A stretch of 64,000 nt of DNA. It comes from Stichopus chloronotus (Eukaryota; Echinodermata; Holothuroidea; Aspidochirotida; Stichopodidae). Numbering within the stretch: position 1 is the stretch's first letter; the number at the start of each line of letters is the position of its first letter. The notes below the pieces were generated by a model. That model saw only the letters and a program-made list of their open reading frames with translations. It was not told the origin of the DNA and made no database searches. The translations under genes were made by a program, and so were the position numbers. The stretch lies in the NCBI GenBank assembly GCA_021234535.1, contig CM037850.1:13740114-13804113 (forward strand). Direction: 5' to 3'. Positions 47,510-59,885 of the stretch are shown piece after piece.

Positions 47510-48240
47510 GAGTCACTAAAGTCCGAGTCTCGAGTCAAATCTCCCACTAGTCTAGTCAGAGTCGATTCAGAGTGTTTCATTAGGCATGTCAAGTCGAGTC
47601 ATCAACTGAACTCGAGTCGAGTCCCCAATCACACACGAGTCTAGTCGAATCCGTCTGTCTATTCGAGTCATCTCTAGTCACTTGAGTATATTGACCTTCA
47701 ATTGATCTATAATACTACATCAGACAAGCAAGTCATATACACAATTGTTAAACATGCTGACTTGGTCACCCCAGATGCTGAAATTGTTGTTGTAGGGAGA
47801 ATTTTGCCTCCTCCTTTCATCCATATGTCAACGAGAATCGAAATAAGAAGAATTCTACCATTTCAGATTATTTTTAAGCTTTTACTTTGCGCGGCTGACT
47901 GTCCCTCTCCATGTCACTTAAATTAGTCATCTAGTTTTTCTTTCCCTGTTCAATACAATCGACAGGGAATCTGGACAAATTCTGACTATAATGGGTCAGC
48001 TGGTTCTATCGCCGCTTCCAATTAATCAACTTTTAGTATATTTCTCGAAATTTACACCAAAACAGTATTTAGTATCATATTGCTCGCTGATAGTTTGACT
48101 CTAGTCATTGTGAAACGACTTGAGTCAAGTAGAGTTATACAGCACAGTGACTCGTTTCCACATACTGACTCGAGTCGAATCGAGTCTTTTGCACTTTCTC
48201 AATCTTCTGACTCCAGTCGAGTATTTTGACGCAAGTTTTC
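47510..48240. mobile_element. GAGTC-rich element, putative non-autonomous DNA transposon
   Basis: Two clusters of GAGTC/GACTC (47515-47695 and 48100-48235), many as tcgagtc or actcgagtcgagtc, flank a plain AT-rich core of about 400 bp. Clustered short motifs near both ends suggest subterminal transposase-binding repeats. No clean terminal inverted repeat or target duplication was identified. Confidence 0.45.
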
Positions 48241-48420
48241 ATGCAGGATTATTGAAGGACTTTTTTGCCTGGGAGACAACCTTAACTTATATAGGCTAAC
48301 TATTTTAAGTTAAATGTAGGGTACAATATACCAAATCTACATTTTAACTATATGTCAAATATTAAGGTTGATGAGGGCTTAAAAAAAAAAAAGACTTCCT
48401 ATAGAAACTTGGCACTGTTA

Positions 48421-48525
48421 GTAGCTATCTATCTATCTATCTATCTATCATCTATGTCTTTCTGTATTTCTGTCTATCTGTCTATCTGTCTTTCTGTCTA
48501 TTTGTCTGTTTGCCTGTCTACTATC
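48421..48525. repeat. CTAT/CTGT tetranucleotide microsatellite
   Basis: Pure ctat units at the start degrade into mixed ctgt and ttct units. Confidence 0.9.
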
Positions 48526-48539
48526 TGTCTCAAATAAAG

Positions 48540-51500
48540 AATGGACACATATTACGCTGATCTGCTTCTCAGTTCCGTCTTGCCTTGGTTAATAACATCT
48601 CCCTGGTCTTAGTTTATGGCTTCGTCTCTCATTCTCTCTAGGATTTCAATGTGGCATCATAAGCTGACATGTCTTGCCCTTGAACTCTAGAAATTTCGGC
48701 ACAGACGTTTTGATAAAGTGTGATGAGCTGTCTCCCCCATCAGGAATCTCACCTGACATCAGGCCTTTATGCATGCCATGTGCCACACATATTGTGTATA
48801 GTGTAAAGTTACGTATTGGGTTTCGTGGGGATTATAAAAAATACAGGTTTATGACGTCAACATATGGTAAGAAATAACGAATTTGTCATATTCTTCCCCC
48901 CCCCCCCCTCCCACCATCCTGCAGAGTGCCGTTATAGAACAATACAATGAAAGCTCTACCTAGTCAGCTTTGTGTTCTCTACAATTTCATTAACACCATG
49001 GTACATTACCTTGAAAATATGAGGTCATTACAACTGGCTTTACGTGGCTGTAAATTAGGTACATGTATGGAGAGAGCAGAGAAGTTGACGCTTTAATATT
49101 TTTTCTCTTCTTTTATAGCGCCATCGACTGGTAGAGTTTATTTTATCCCCTAGTTACAGCTTTTATGTTAGAGTTATCTTTATCTTCAGTTGCGCAAAGG
49201 AATAATTTTGTAAATTATCTTGACAAAGGAAAAATGAAGGACTTAAAGGAAAAATGTGGTTACCCCAAATTGAATTCGTATAACCCCTTATGCTAATTGA
49301 AAGGCTCTTATTCATTATTTGCTGAATTTGCATAATCTTAAAAGCAAAACACCTTCGCAGTTAGCCTACTGATATTCAGCAACATCCTGAGAAAATGATT
49401 ACAAGAGAGCGGATATCAGAAATGCAAGATTTTCATGATTTTTCACAATGAAGAAGGAACGACTGCATGGAGCTTATTCCCTTCAAATCAAAGAAACGAG
49501 AATTTCTGATAACTGAGCTTGAAGTGTATTTAAATTTGAACCTAAATAACAACATCTAACTCTAAAGTAAACCACGAATCTTTCTTCTTATCAAATGACA
49601 TTCGTTACACACGTAATATACACAAGTGATACATTCATGTCACATATTCAAGTCATGTACTCTTTTCTTGTCATGCTGGGTCATGTTTTGTGCCCCTCCA
49701 CTTCCCCATTCTTTTGGTTTATTACCTTGTCTCCGTATCTTTTTGACTTTTTCTTAGTATCGTAACTACTCACTATTAAGGTTCATGTATTTCGAGGCCC
49801 CGTATACTTTTTGCCTTTATGCAACGATTACATGAATTTTCAACCTTAAAGTGACATATCTTTCAAAGAAGGGTTAATTCATGTCACAATGAATTAAGTT
49901 TCATGTTTTCACACCGGCGGTATATCGGGTACTGTCACGGTTCAGTCACTGTTGTCACAATCCCGCTATAAGTTGAAAGAGGCTGTGCTAAGGATCAAAC
50001 AGGCCACACATGATCAACGTTAACCGTGTGACAGATGTGACAGCCTCATAAATTTTATCCGGAGATTTTTTGTTCGAGGAACCATAGCGTCATTGTTTTA
50101 TCGAGGTGATAGTATGATCCTCCCGACAGAAAGATCATCAGAACAACTGAACGAATGTTTATGTAATAAGGCAGCATTGAATTAAATCCCGGTAAGACTA
50201 TGACTCAGTGGACCTACAAACACCAGCAACAATACTGCTAAACTTATTATATTTACATGAACTGCTATTAAAAGTGGACCTTTGATAAATAATAGTATGG
50301 GACTGATAGTTATAAGTTTCAATTGCTGAAGTGTGTTTCAGTGAAACAAGAAATATAACATGAGCATATAACCATTCTATATCATTGAAGTACATGACCC
50401 ATGGCAGCTGGAGAGACGCTTAGATCAAAAATATGTGATCTGTGTTCTCTAGAATACACCCTATCGCTTGCCAACTCCAAAAGAGGACATATACTGCGGT
50501 CCTTTGTACCCCTTCCGGAATGTGTCAAGGTATTCACAAAGCAGCCCACCCCCTCTTCACATCCTGTAGTGGAACATAGGGATGAGTAATGTAGACGAAA
50601 AAAGGGGATAAAACGTAGGAAAACAAAGGATAAGATAAACTTCAAAGAATGATAAAGGTGATGTGACATGAAAATGACCTTGTAGAAATATTGGCTGCAT
50701 TGATGATTACAAATGTTGAAAATAGCTACAGATTCCATCAAATACTGATGATTCTTCAGGCAAATTCCAGTCTTACACTTGAAGGTATGAACAAACATGA
50801 GCTAAGAAGGCCTATGCAAATTTATGAAGTAAAAAAAAATGCAAGTTTGTGAACTTCCAGTGCCTTCCTCCTCCGATTAGTGATAAGCAACCTTTAAACT
50901 TCCAGCAAGTATGTCAGTTTTCTTTCTTAAATCGGAAAGTGTATACACAAATTTCATTAGGCTTTGGAAGAGAAAACTTTCAATAATGTTTAGGAGAAGG
51001 AATTGCCATCCAAGAAAGTACTGACAGCAACATTTCCTAGAGCTTACTTGCTGAATCTGGGAAGGGCGATTTTCTCTGATCTATGCGTATTTTTATACCA
51101 CAAACGCTCCTCGTCATCCAATGGCGACGTTCCACTCGGATTGTATTTCCGTATTACTGGCTTCTTTGTTTAAAACGACACTTTATGACTTGGCTGAGGG
51201 CTTCTCATCATGTTCTAGTCCCCGTCCCCCTCCCCCCTCCCCCCTCCCCCCTCCCCCAGGAGAAATATCTAGCTATACCCCAGGACCCACGTAGAGTCTC
51301 TTGATCTCCCTCCAAACAACGCTGTGTGACGCCAGTGGTATACTTTAACTCATTTTAACAGATCACTGCCACTGGACTGTAAAACATGCGTGTTGCATAG
51401 GAAAGCCTATATGTGTACTACATACCATAAGCTAAAATTAACACATATGCATCGAGCTTATTGGCTTAAACTAAGGCTGCGTCATCAGAATGCCTGCTCT

Positions 51501-52600
51501 AGACTGAAGATGAAACATATATAGAGATTCCTGGTATAATTCAGTGACGCAGGCTTCAAAATAAACGGGCCGCTCCCCCATTGTGATTTCTAAAAGTTTT
51601 CGGAAAAAGTAAAACAATTTACATTTTGGGCTTTTGATCACTTTGTCCAAAGTTCAAACTGAAGTTATCATACGCAGGTACGATACTGTGACTCACATGT
51701 GGGGAAAGGCCTACCTTATAATTGAAACCTTTTACATATTGACTTAACACAGACAGTCGGTTTATGGTGATTTACTGACGCATAGCAGACTGTGCAAATA
51801 ACAATAGGTCACATAAACAGCAATGAAAATATGCTATTCAGATGCATATATACTGATCTACACAGGACATGCCTAATGTATGTGACACCGCACTGCGCTG
51901 CTGGGTAGTCTTCGAACCTTTTGAACACAAATTATATTATTGTTGCACATTTTAGCTATGGGTATAGTGAGGCAAAGACTTAGTTTGAGGAGGGAGGTGC
52001 AGTTGAATCTGAGTTTGGTAGGAGGGGGTGCGACTTTTGATGGCACTGATGTTTGATTGCCGTCCGGTGACTTGTCGTATCGCTTGTTGAGGAGTGATGT
52101 TCCTTCTTGGAGGTCGGTGGACGGGGGGGGGGGGTTACACTCAATGGACCATCATCCTTTTGGTTTCCGCTGAGGGGAAATCTTTGGCGCCACTCAAAAA
52201 CATGAGATAGATCGGCTTCTCAGGAAGTGACTATGATGCTCATTTGAAAGTTGGTCGCCAATGACTACACATGTGACTGTGGTATTAGCAACCTCTGCAT
52301 GGTCTCCCTCATAAATATGTGTAATCATATAGATAATATGTACAAAGTCGAATTTTAATTGTTTTCTGTAAAGACCGAAGTTTTTGTTATTTTATTTGGA
52401 TCAGGGCTTCAATACGCCCTTCCGCCCATGACGCATGGTCGATGCCCCAGGTATTTATACTTCTGTCAGGGTGGCAAACTCCTGGAAAAACAATATCAGA
52501 CATTGAAAGTCATTCTTGACTAAATTGTTGTAATTCAAAATCGGGGTAAGGCTTCGCCAGATGAAATAAATCCGCAGTTTGTCAAGTTGTTAATGTTATC
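48540..52600. other. No confident gene
   Basis: Includes poly(C) near 48895, a C-rich G4-capable tract at 51219-51259 and poly(G) near 52127. Overlapping open frames on both strands at 50382-50798 have no splice context or recognised homology. Confidence 0.45.
51219..51259 (-). repeat. CCCCCCT array with G-quadruplex potential
   Basis: Five successive C5-C6 runs separated by single T bases. The minus strand therefore has five G runs with one-base loops, a strong quadruplex pattern. Confidence 0.8.
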
Positions 52601-52650
52601 CTTTGTTCACCATTTATGCCAAATTGTTAATGCATTAACAAAAACGTAAA

Positions 52651-52823
52651 GTAAAATAAGAACTCCATAACGTTTTAGTAAAATTTTACACATAGTTAAT
52701 GTAAGTCTTACATTATGATGTAACAATTTTACTAAAATGTAGTAAAATTTACCAAAATTATGTAAAATTTACAAATACTGCTTACATTAATTTTACATAA
52801 AATTTATGGAGTTCTTATTTTAC
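52651..52823. mobile_element. MITE with 20-bp terminal inverted repeats
   Basis: Left end GTAAAATAAGAACTCCATAA is exactly inverted at the right end (52804-52823). Between them is a palindromic AT-rich core with repeated gtaaaatttac motifs. About 173 bp, no coding capacity. Superfamily not assigned. Confidence 0.8.
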
Positions 52824-53399
52824 ATAATTTAGGTAAATAATTCTGTGAGTGTGATACTCTTTATTTTTTACTTTTTGGCACACAGGTTGGCCAAACTTGT
52901 CAGCTTGTGTCAGAGATGACCAATTGTCTAACTATTCTTTTTATCTGGTCAGAAATGGCAAATTGGCAATGTTTTGCTTCATCTGGCTTTGTCTGTGAAT
53001 TACCTTATATCACTTTAGCCACGAATTCTTTTATTTTGGAAGTAGTCTAAAATTCTATAAAAGGGGTTAGATTTTTTTTCAGTCCTACTCACATGTCTGA
53101 GATCAGTCCCAGTCACTTCTCGGCTGAGGCATGAGGGGAGCAGGGAGGTTATCTCCCTGGCTCTTTGCGGTATACTGTGCTACGGTTACGACACAGTCGT
53201 GAACACAGAAGTGTTTCTGTTTTAGAAATGTCGTGCTACTACTTTGTCATCAGCATATATCTTTATATAGTTTTTCTCATATGTACCAAGTATTTAAAGT
53301 CTCTTGTAAATAAATGTAGAAAGAAAAGTTAGACCAATCTCCTGACTTCTTTTTCATAATTATTTGAGGGAACGTGACAATATGAAGCAAGTCAATGCG

Positions 53400-54060
53400 G
53401 TGGCGAATGTTATTTTCGTGTCAGATTAGTACTTCAGATAACAAACCATGATTATGAAATTTCTATCTCATTTAAAAGAAGCAAAAAAATTGATTTTCTT
53501 GGCGAGAAATGTTGATATTACGACTTTTTGGGGAGGGGCCAAATTGAACTTACAAAGTTTCTAAAACCAGAAAGTCGAATTTTAAAAGTTCAGATCTGAC
53601 TTCTTTGAAGAAAAAGGCAAAAAATCTTGAGGTATTAAAGAAAAGTCGAAAATTGTCAAAGAAATAGTCATTTCGACTTTTATCTTCACAAAAACGAAAT
53701 GTTGACAACGTCATTACTTTATTTCATCTGAGAAAAAGTCAACTAGACTTTTTCTGGGAACAAAATGTGAACAAAGAGTAAAACAAAGTGACTCTTGTTG
53801 TAACTCAAAATGTTGACCTTCTTTGTAAAGAGGAATTTCTTTACTTTTTGGAGAATAAGTCAAACTTAAAGCCAAAATGTTCCAGAGAAGAGATTAAGTT
53901 TTGACTGATTTACTACAAAAATAGAAATTTCGACTTTACTAAGTTCAATTTCGATTCATACTGAAAAAGAGATGAAAAAAGATCCGAGTTTACTTTTTCT
54001 GGAGGAAATCGAGATTTTCAAGTAACAGTCGAAACTTTTGAGAAAGATTTCACAGAATAC
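53400..54060. repeat. Degenerate AGTCGAAA/TTTCGACTT array
   Basis: Irregular alternation of agtcgaaa and tttcgactt in both orientations, spaced 20-60 bp. It looks like an old palindromic satellite that has drifted. Confidence 0.6.
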
Positions 54061-54839
54061 TGCACTATGTAAATTCTATGTAACACCTGTCCTTAACTCC
54101 ATTCTCAAGTCGAGGTCAAAATAAAGAAACTATAATTGAGCCATGACAACCAGTCACTAAAACCTGAAAATGGCCATCAGTAACGATTTACTGATTTGCA
54201 CAGAGTAAAATTTGGGCTTGGACTTCGGACATGCATTCCTAAAAGTATTGTGTCCCCTCGTTTGAATACGGCCACTCTTTCCTTTTGACTTAAAGAAGTT
54301 GCTTTTGTTTGATCGGGTTTGTTCAAAATAAACAAACTGGAACCGTTGTCCTGTTTACAAGTCCTGTGTTACAATGGCGGATTAGAGCACTGAGTCAGAC
54401 GGGACGATTTCCTACGTTCTTATACTGTGCTTTAAAGGACTAGAACTAACAATACAAGCAGTTCCTTACCGATATCCATGATATACCTGTACAGAAAAAA
54501 TGAGTTGAGAGTTGATTTGGTGGTTTGAGTGTCCGTCTTGTCATCTATTTGCCCTTGAGGAACCACTTGTAAACTTTTGGGCTTGTTCAGCAAAGCTGTT
54601 GGTGTCGACCCGGTTATTTGTGGTGTTGTTATCGGAGGGAGTTATTATCTCATTCGCCCTATAGGGGCTAGATGAGATATTGTAGTCAATTGGCTAGTGG
54701 AGCTATATATTGTGCTGTGCACCCATGGGAGCATGGTTACCATGGAAACACTTGGAGTGGATGAGTAGCGATACCTCAGGGATACCCCATGATAGAGTGA
54801 CCATGGGTGCAGGAGGGTCCTGTTGGGTGGTATAAATGA

Positions 54840-54890
54840 AAACGTGTCCGTGCCAATGTGTGTGCGTATGTGTGTGTGTGTGCGCGCGTC
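54840..54890. repeat. TG/GTGC microsatellite
   Basis: Run of tgtgtgtg with gcgc and gcgt interruptions. Confidence 0.85.
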
Positions 54891-54919
54891 CGGACCTGTC
54901 CAAATTTGGGTTTTTCCAG

Positions 54920-55330
54920 AATAGTTTGAAAAGCATATGAAAGATTAAGTTGAAACTTGGTAAGGTTGTGCATGATGCTGAAACCTGCAAGTTGTATTAG
55001 TTGTATGGTAAATTGAGTCAAATTTGCTGATTTTTGAGAAAAAAGGTCCATTTTGCCCCAAAATTGCTGTTTTCAGCATATCTTGAGAAGTATTTGAGCA
55101 TTTACTCTAAAATTTTGCAAAAACTTACCTGAGAATTAAAACTTTCAAGGTATATCACTTTTGTAGTAAAGAGAGTGAAATTTGCTGATTTTTTAGACAA
55201 AAAGCCAATTTTGCCCCCAAATTTGTATTTCCAGCATATCTTGAGAATTATTAGACCAATTAACTTAAAGTTTTGTAAGTACTTAGCAATAAACTATTAC
55301 AAATTTCAATGTGCAGGCCCTGTATTGAAA
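54920..55330. repeat. Diverged tandem repeat, about 155-bp unit
   Basis: Two clear units begin aaatttgctgatttttgaga (about 55018) and aaatttgctgattttttaga (about 55178); each includes cagcatatcttgaga. A third, more diverged unit precedes them from about 54920. Confidence 0.75.
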
Positions 55331-55439
55331 TCAATGTGCATGTTGGCGATGAGATACGCAACTCCATGGATTGCCCTCTTGTTTGGGGGTTTGCTCTCCG
55401 ATTCATATCTTGTTCCCCTCAGTTTGCTCGATTTAATTG

Positions 55440-55700
55440 ATAGGTTGCTGAGGTGGGTAAGCCCTCAATGCATGAGTGGCTAAGGACTACTGGTGGAGAC
55501 GCTCGCCCGTCTTTCGGACGTGGACGTTAAATGGCTATCCTTGGAGCAGCTTGGGCTAGCATAGAGTTGCATTGGTCGGTTCACCCTGCCTGCATGGTTA
55601 TCCTGTGAACATTTATCGAAGTGGAGAAGGCAAATCTCGCCGGTGATCATCCACGATCACTTGCGGCGGTAAACGTGACCTCACGGCATCCCCTCTGATC
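55440..55700 (+). mobile_element. Probable SINE-like or transposon relic
   Basis: GC-richer block with cgcccgtctttcggacgtgg followed by acgttaaatgg. From memory, tttcgga..ggacgttaaa motifs recur in dispersed repeats of marine invertebrates. No pol III box pair or simple tail was confirmed. Confidence 0.3.
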
Positions 55701-56366
55701 CGTCACTGTTGGATTACATGCATTAATACAACCATGGCGATCATGTACACGGAATTACATGTATTGATACAACCATGAGTTCATGTATAACGTTAAACTC
55801 AGTACAGTCAATCCAGATTGTTACCCTTGAGGTAAATCATCGCAAACTGCTTTTACTCAGCTTCTGGATGGTGTATACCTCAGGCTAAGCTTGGTGCATA
55901 TCTTCGACTTTTGTCTTGTTAGTAGTAGCAGTAAAAAGCTGGTCAATCTTTCTCTAGATTTGATATATGCGGAAGTTGAAGCTTCTCTCTAAGAGTTGTT
56001 AATGAATGGAATAGAATGGAATAGCTTTATGAGGTCTTTGGTTCTCATTTACCTTTTGAAATGTATGTTATTTTATGGTATGTTATATCAGGGAGCTACT
56101 AGTCCAGCTCCCTGGTTATATGCTATTTTATGTTAGCTTACGTTATGTTTTACACACATGTATATCAGCCCCAGGCAGCTGTCGTTTGGTAGTTACGGTA
56201 GTTACGTTGTATGTACATCACCTTAGTTAAACTGTGAGCTCTTAGTCGTGGCACAGATGTGAGTGTCTACCTCATGAGAATTTCACTGTGATTCGCCTTT
56301 AATGTACAATATATTTCAGTGTTCATATTGGCTAATAAATTGACATTAACCTTTACTGAGGTCACC

Positions 56367-56631
56367 TTAAAGGTGACTCGTCGTCTTATTAATATCTCAT
56401 GTGACGTCATTCTTTTCACTCTCTGTGAATGTTACTAACTTACGTTTACATTTTTGCAGGTATTAGTGACCGTTTTGTATTGTATAAGTACCGCTTTCCT
56501 ATCATAATAGTAGACTGTCATCCACCGTACACGATTACGTCACATAAATAGTAACCGTAAACTAGTGACGTTAGAAGGGAGTTATAAAGAGGGGACTGAC
56601 GTCACATGATAAGACGACCAAACACCTTTAA
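56367..56631. mobile_element. piggyBac-type MITE with TTAA target duplication
   Basis: TTAA at 56367-56370 and 56628-56631 flank a 257-bp element that starts AGGTG and ends CACCT. The terminal inverted repeats extend about 45 bp, sharing cgtcttat and catgtgacgtca. An exact TTAA duplication is the mark of piggyBac-family insertion. Several CRE-like TGACGTCA sites lie inside. It has no coding capacity. Confidence 0.85.
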
Positions 56632-58157
56632 AAGACTCACCTGTATGTTGAATTTTAGTGCATTAGAAAATGGCCTAGATACAAAATGATGCTGTTATTT
56701 GACACTATTTCACATACATAGCTTTCTATTTAATCACAGGAAATAGGTACCTTGAAATAGAAACCACGAGAAAGTAGCCCTGTACTGTAGCGTGGAGTGG
56801 GGATGGGGGTTGGGGTGGAAGTTTTGCAGGGCTGACCCTCATGTCAGAACCTCCGTAAAATGCCTCCACTCCTTTTTATTCCTTATTTTGGCATTTATTA
56901 TGTTGTGAGCTTTTCAGTGCATCAATTCATTCTGTACTATCGGACTTACAAAATTCGTTTTCGGTATTGCGTAGGCCTGCTGTCAATATCTTCACCTCTA
57001 TATGGTTTTCATTGACTCTCTGTTGAGACCTATACATGTTGGTGGGATACTCGTAACAAAATATCAACCAGCTGAATTGCAGGCACGTTTTTAAGTAATT
57101 AAACCTGTGACCCTGGGAGATCAAGTGTTTAGAGATTATCAGCAGGGTGTTCAAGCACTAGCTTTCGCTGGTTGTAAAATCAAAGTGACTTCCCTTCTCG
57201 ACAATAGTAAAATAAAGTGTACATATAGGCATTGCCTTAACCTAAAAAATATGTGGAATTACATTCATGACCGCATGTAAGTCCTGTGTATGTATGGATC
57301 CTTGCAGGCCAGTGGCCATAGTTGTTGTTGGTGGTGGTGGTTTGATTTTTTGCGGGGAAGTGGTAGAAGGCCGAAAATCAAAGTTACTGATGGCTGTCCT
57401 GGCAAAGGGTGTAAGGGGAGGGGGGGGGACAGAACTTTTGAAAGAACGTTTACTTGAGGCTCAGATGTGAAATGTTGCTATGATAACAGTATCTTGAAAT
57501 TTCACATAAATACTGAAACTTTCCATTTTCTGTTTCTTTTAATTACGGGTTCCTACTTTGATTTTTTTTTTGGGGGGGGGGCGTGTCTTCCCCTTACCTT
57601 CGTAAGTACGACTTTGCTTGACATTAATTGTGCACAATTAATTTTCTACAAATAGAACGCCTGCAAAAGGAAAGAAAATACAACAGCAAGTATTTTTTAT
57701 TGTCCTTGAATCTGTATCGATTAAAGGCGGCACAGATTGCATTGTAAACCTGCACAGTTATAAACCTGACACACAAGGGCACGTCGAGTAAATAAATCCG
57801 TAAAGTCATTCATGCAATGTACAGTCACAGCTGTACAGATAAGTTGTTGTAATGCCGCGCTGTCTCGGCTAAACAAAAGGTTGAACCAGAGAACTGCAAC
57901 AGAGGGTACTATACTGGTTCAAACGGATGTATTGAGGTCTTAAACAGAGCAATGGTGTTACGGTATCATGCATGCCTGGATGAGCTCCGGAACTGTCAAC
58001 ATATAAACCACGACGTTACATTGGCCTATCCCAGTGCTCGTTGCTTCAACGGATGGTCAAAGGACTGTGCTTGGTTCGATTCACTTTCAATGTGATACTA
58101 AAATAACTTGTTGATGGTAACATTATACTGATACAAAGTCCACCAGGAAGAGTCAAC
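56632..58157. other. No gene; upstream region of candidate exon
   Basis: Contains poly(G) runs near 57420 and 57570 and short frames on both strands. 58000-58157 may hold the promoter and 5' UTR of the exon at 58158; no TATA box is seen. Confidence 0.4.
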
Positions 58158-58200
58158 ATGGCTTCTACAGACTACAAGAGAATGGAAGAAACTAGAGACG
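58158..58200 (+). CDS. Candidate first coding exon
   Basis: GTCAACATGG is a near-ideal start context. It is followed by 14 codons (MASTDYKRMEETRD) and a donor GACG/gtagga in phase 1. It looks like the 5' coding exon of a plus-strand gene, but I could not find a phase-1 continuation with confidence. Confidence 0.35.
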
Positions 58201-59726
58201 GTAGGAAAATATAGGCATATATTCTACCTGTCTTGGCGTTTTTATTATTATTATTATAAATGTATAGTAATATCCTGTTGCGGCACATACGGTAAATTAG
58301 CCTGAATTAAAGTTGTTTAGGCTGTTTACCCACGGGCTGAGGGTACTAAGTTGGTATAAACTATTTTTAAGGTTCATATTCTTCCTGAGAAGAAGTTACT
58401 TCTGGTGGGTTCTTATGTCTAACTTTATAACGTACACACGAGTTTTAAAATGAGTCACAGGCCTAAATCAGATTTAAAAACAGCCTGGAAACATGTCGAA
58501 CATGGACTTCTAAACATTTGACATTCCTGTCGGGGTAAGCCTCATAATCCTCATAGTTACTAACTATCATGGAGCTGTTAATACTAAAAGTTTAGCTATT
58601 AAGTTAATCTCTATAAGCATAATACTCTTGAAAGTCCTTACATACTATGAGATTTACTTTCTAATTCTAGGTACCCTGCAGGGTGTTACCAGCCAGGGAG
58701 CTGTATTACAGGTGCTACAGTAAAGGGTCTCTACAGTATCTCGTTAATAGGTCTATGGCGTGTGTTCAGTTGCAACTGAATGGAGTCGGTTTAGAGTTGG
58801 TTTCCAGATTCCATTATAAGGCTACAATATTCTAAAGAACAGGGTGGGTTACCCTTAGAAGATTATCATCACACAGAAGATGTCAGTGTGAGAAAAATTG
58901 AAATTATGTCACACAGGGCTATGTACCAGTGGGCGCACCGCATTACTATTTTTCTAACGCCCCCACTCATCTGATCTTGCTATTGGTTATACTTTCCAAA
59001 GTCTTTCTCGGCGAATGAATTCTCTCCTGGGCTGCAGCCTACTTATACCCAACCGAGGATATGTACTTATCTAGTAATCGCGTTTCCCTATGATCGCTGT
59101 CCGCTGCGAGGGCAACGATAATGAGGGGGAAGTAAACACTAACAGAAGAGCAGTACTGTAAATACATGGATGTTCCACTAGAGGTGGCCGAACCAAGTTT
59201 AGGAAGAGAAACTTTCCAGCCCAAGCAGACTCTGCGGAGTCTACCTATTGGCCTGCTATGGAAGCAGCTGTTTTGTGTCCAACTGAGCTTAGGATATCTC
59301 CACTCGTCCCCCGACACACAGTTATGGTACTTCTTTTGTTTTTATTGATTCGGGTTTTTTTTTTATTTTCATCTGCAGTGTTTTTGATTCCTTGCCGAAG
59401 GCAGGCAAGGAATCTATGCGATGGTGATGTCGTGTGTGTGTGTGTGAGGGTGCGTACGTGCGTGTGTATGTGACGCCTTTGCTTGTAAACACGATATCTC
59501 AAGAAGGGTAACTCTGAGGGATTTCATACTTGGCATGTGGAATGCCCGTATGATATAGAAGGTCCCTATTGTTTTTGGTCTAGGTCAAAGGTAATTTGAG
59601 GTCACCATGGGTCAAACTGTAAAAACCTTGTAAACACGATATCTCCAGAAGGATAACTGTGACTGATGTCATACTTTGTGTGTGGGTTGGTCATATTGAG
59701 TAGATGATCCCTATTGTTTTTGGTCA

Positions 59727-59739
59727 AGGTCAAAGGTCA
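59727..59739 (+). promoter_or_regulatory. Perfect DR1 nuclear-receptor motif (unit 2)
   Basis: AGGTCAAAGGTCA: two AGGTCA half-sites spaced by one base, the consensus for HNF4 and RXR heterodimers. A third AGGTCA is at 59744-59749. Presence of the motif is a fact; binding is not shown. Confidence 0.5.
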
Positions 59740-59872
59740 TTTTAGGTCATTAGAGGCCAAATTGTAAAAACCTTGTAAACAAAATATCTCCAGAAGGGTA
59801 ACCATGACTGATGTAATTCTTGGTGTGTGGCTTGTTAATAATGAGCAGAAGATCCCTATTGTTTTTTGGCCT

Positions 59873-59885
59873 AGGTCAAAGGTCA
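59873..59885 (+). promoter_or_regulatory. Perfect DR1 nuclear-receptor motif (unit 3)
   Basis: Same AGGTCAAAGGTCA as in unit 2, again followed by a third half-site at 59890-59895. Units 1, 4 and 5 carry one- to three-base variants. Confidence 0.5.

Noticed and set aside
50382..50798. 138-codon minus frame overlapping a plus frame from 50401
   Set aside because: No homology, no splice sites and no polyadenylation signal in a sensible place; both strands being open suggests chance.
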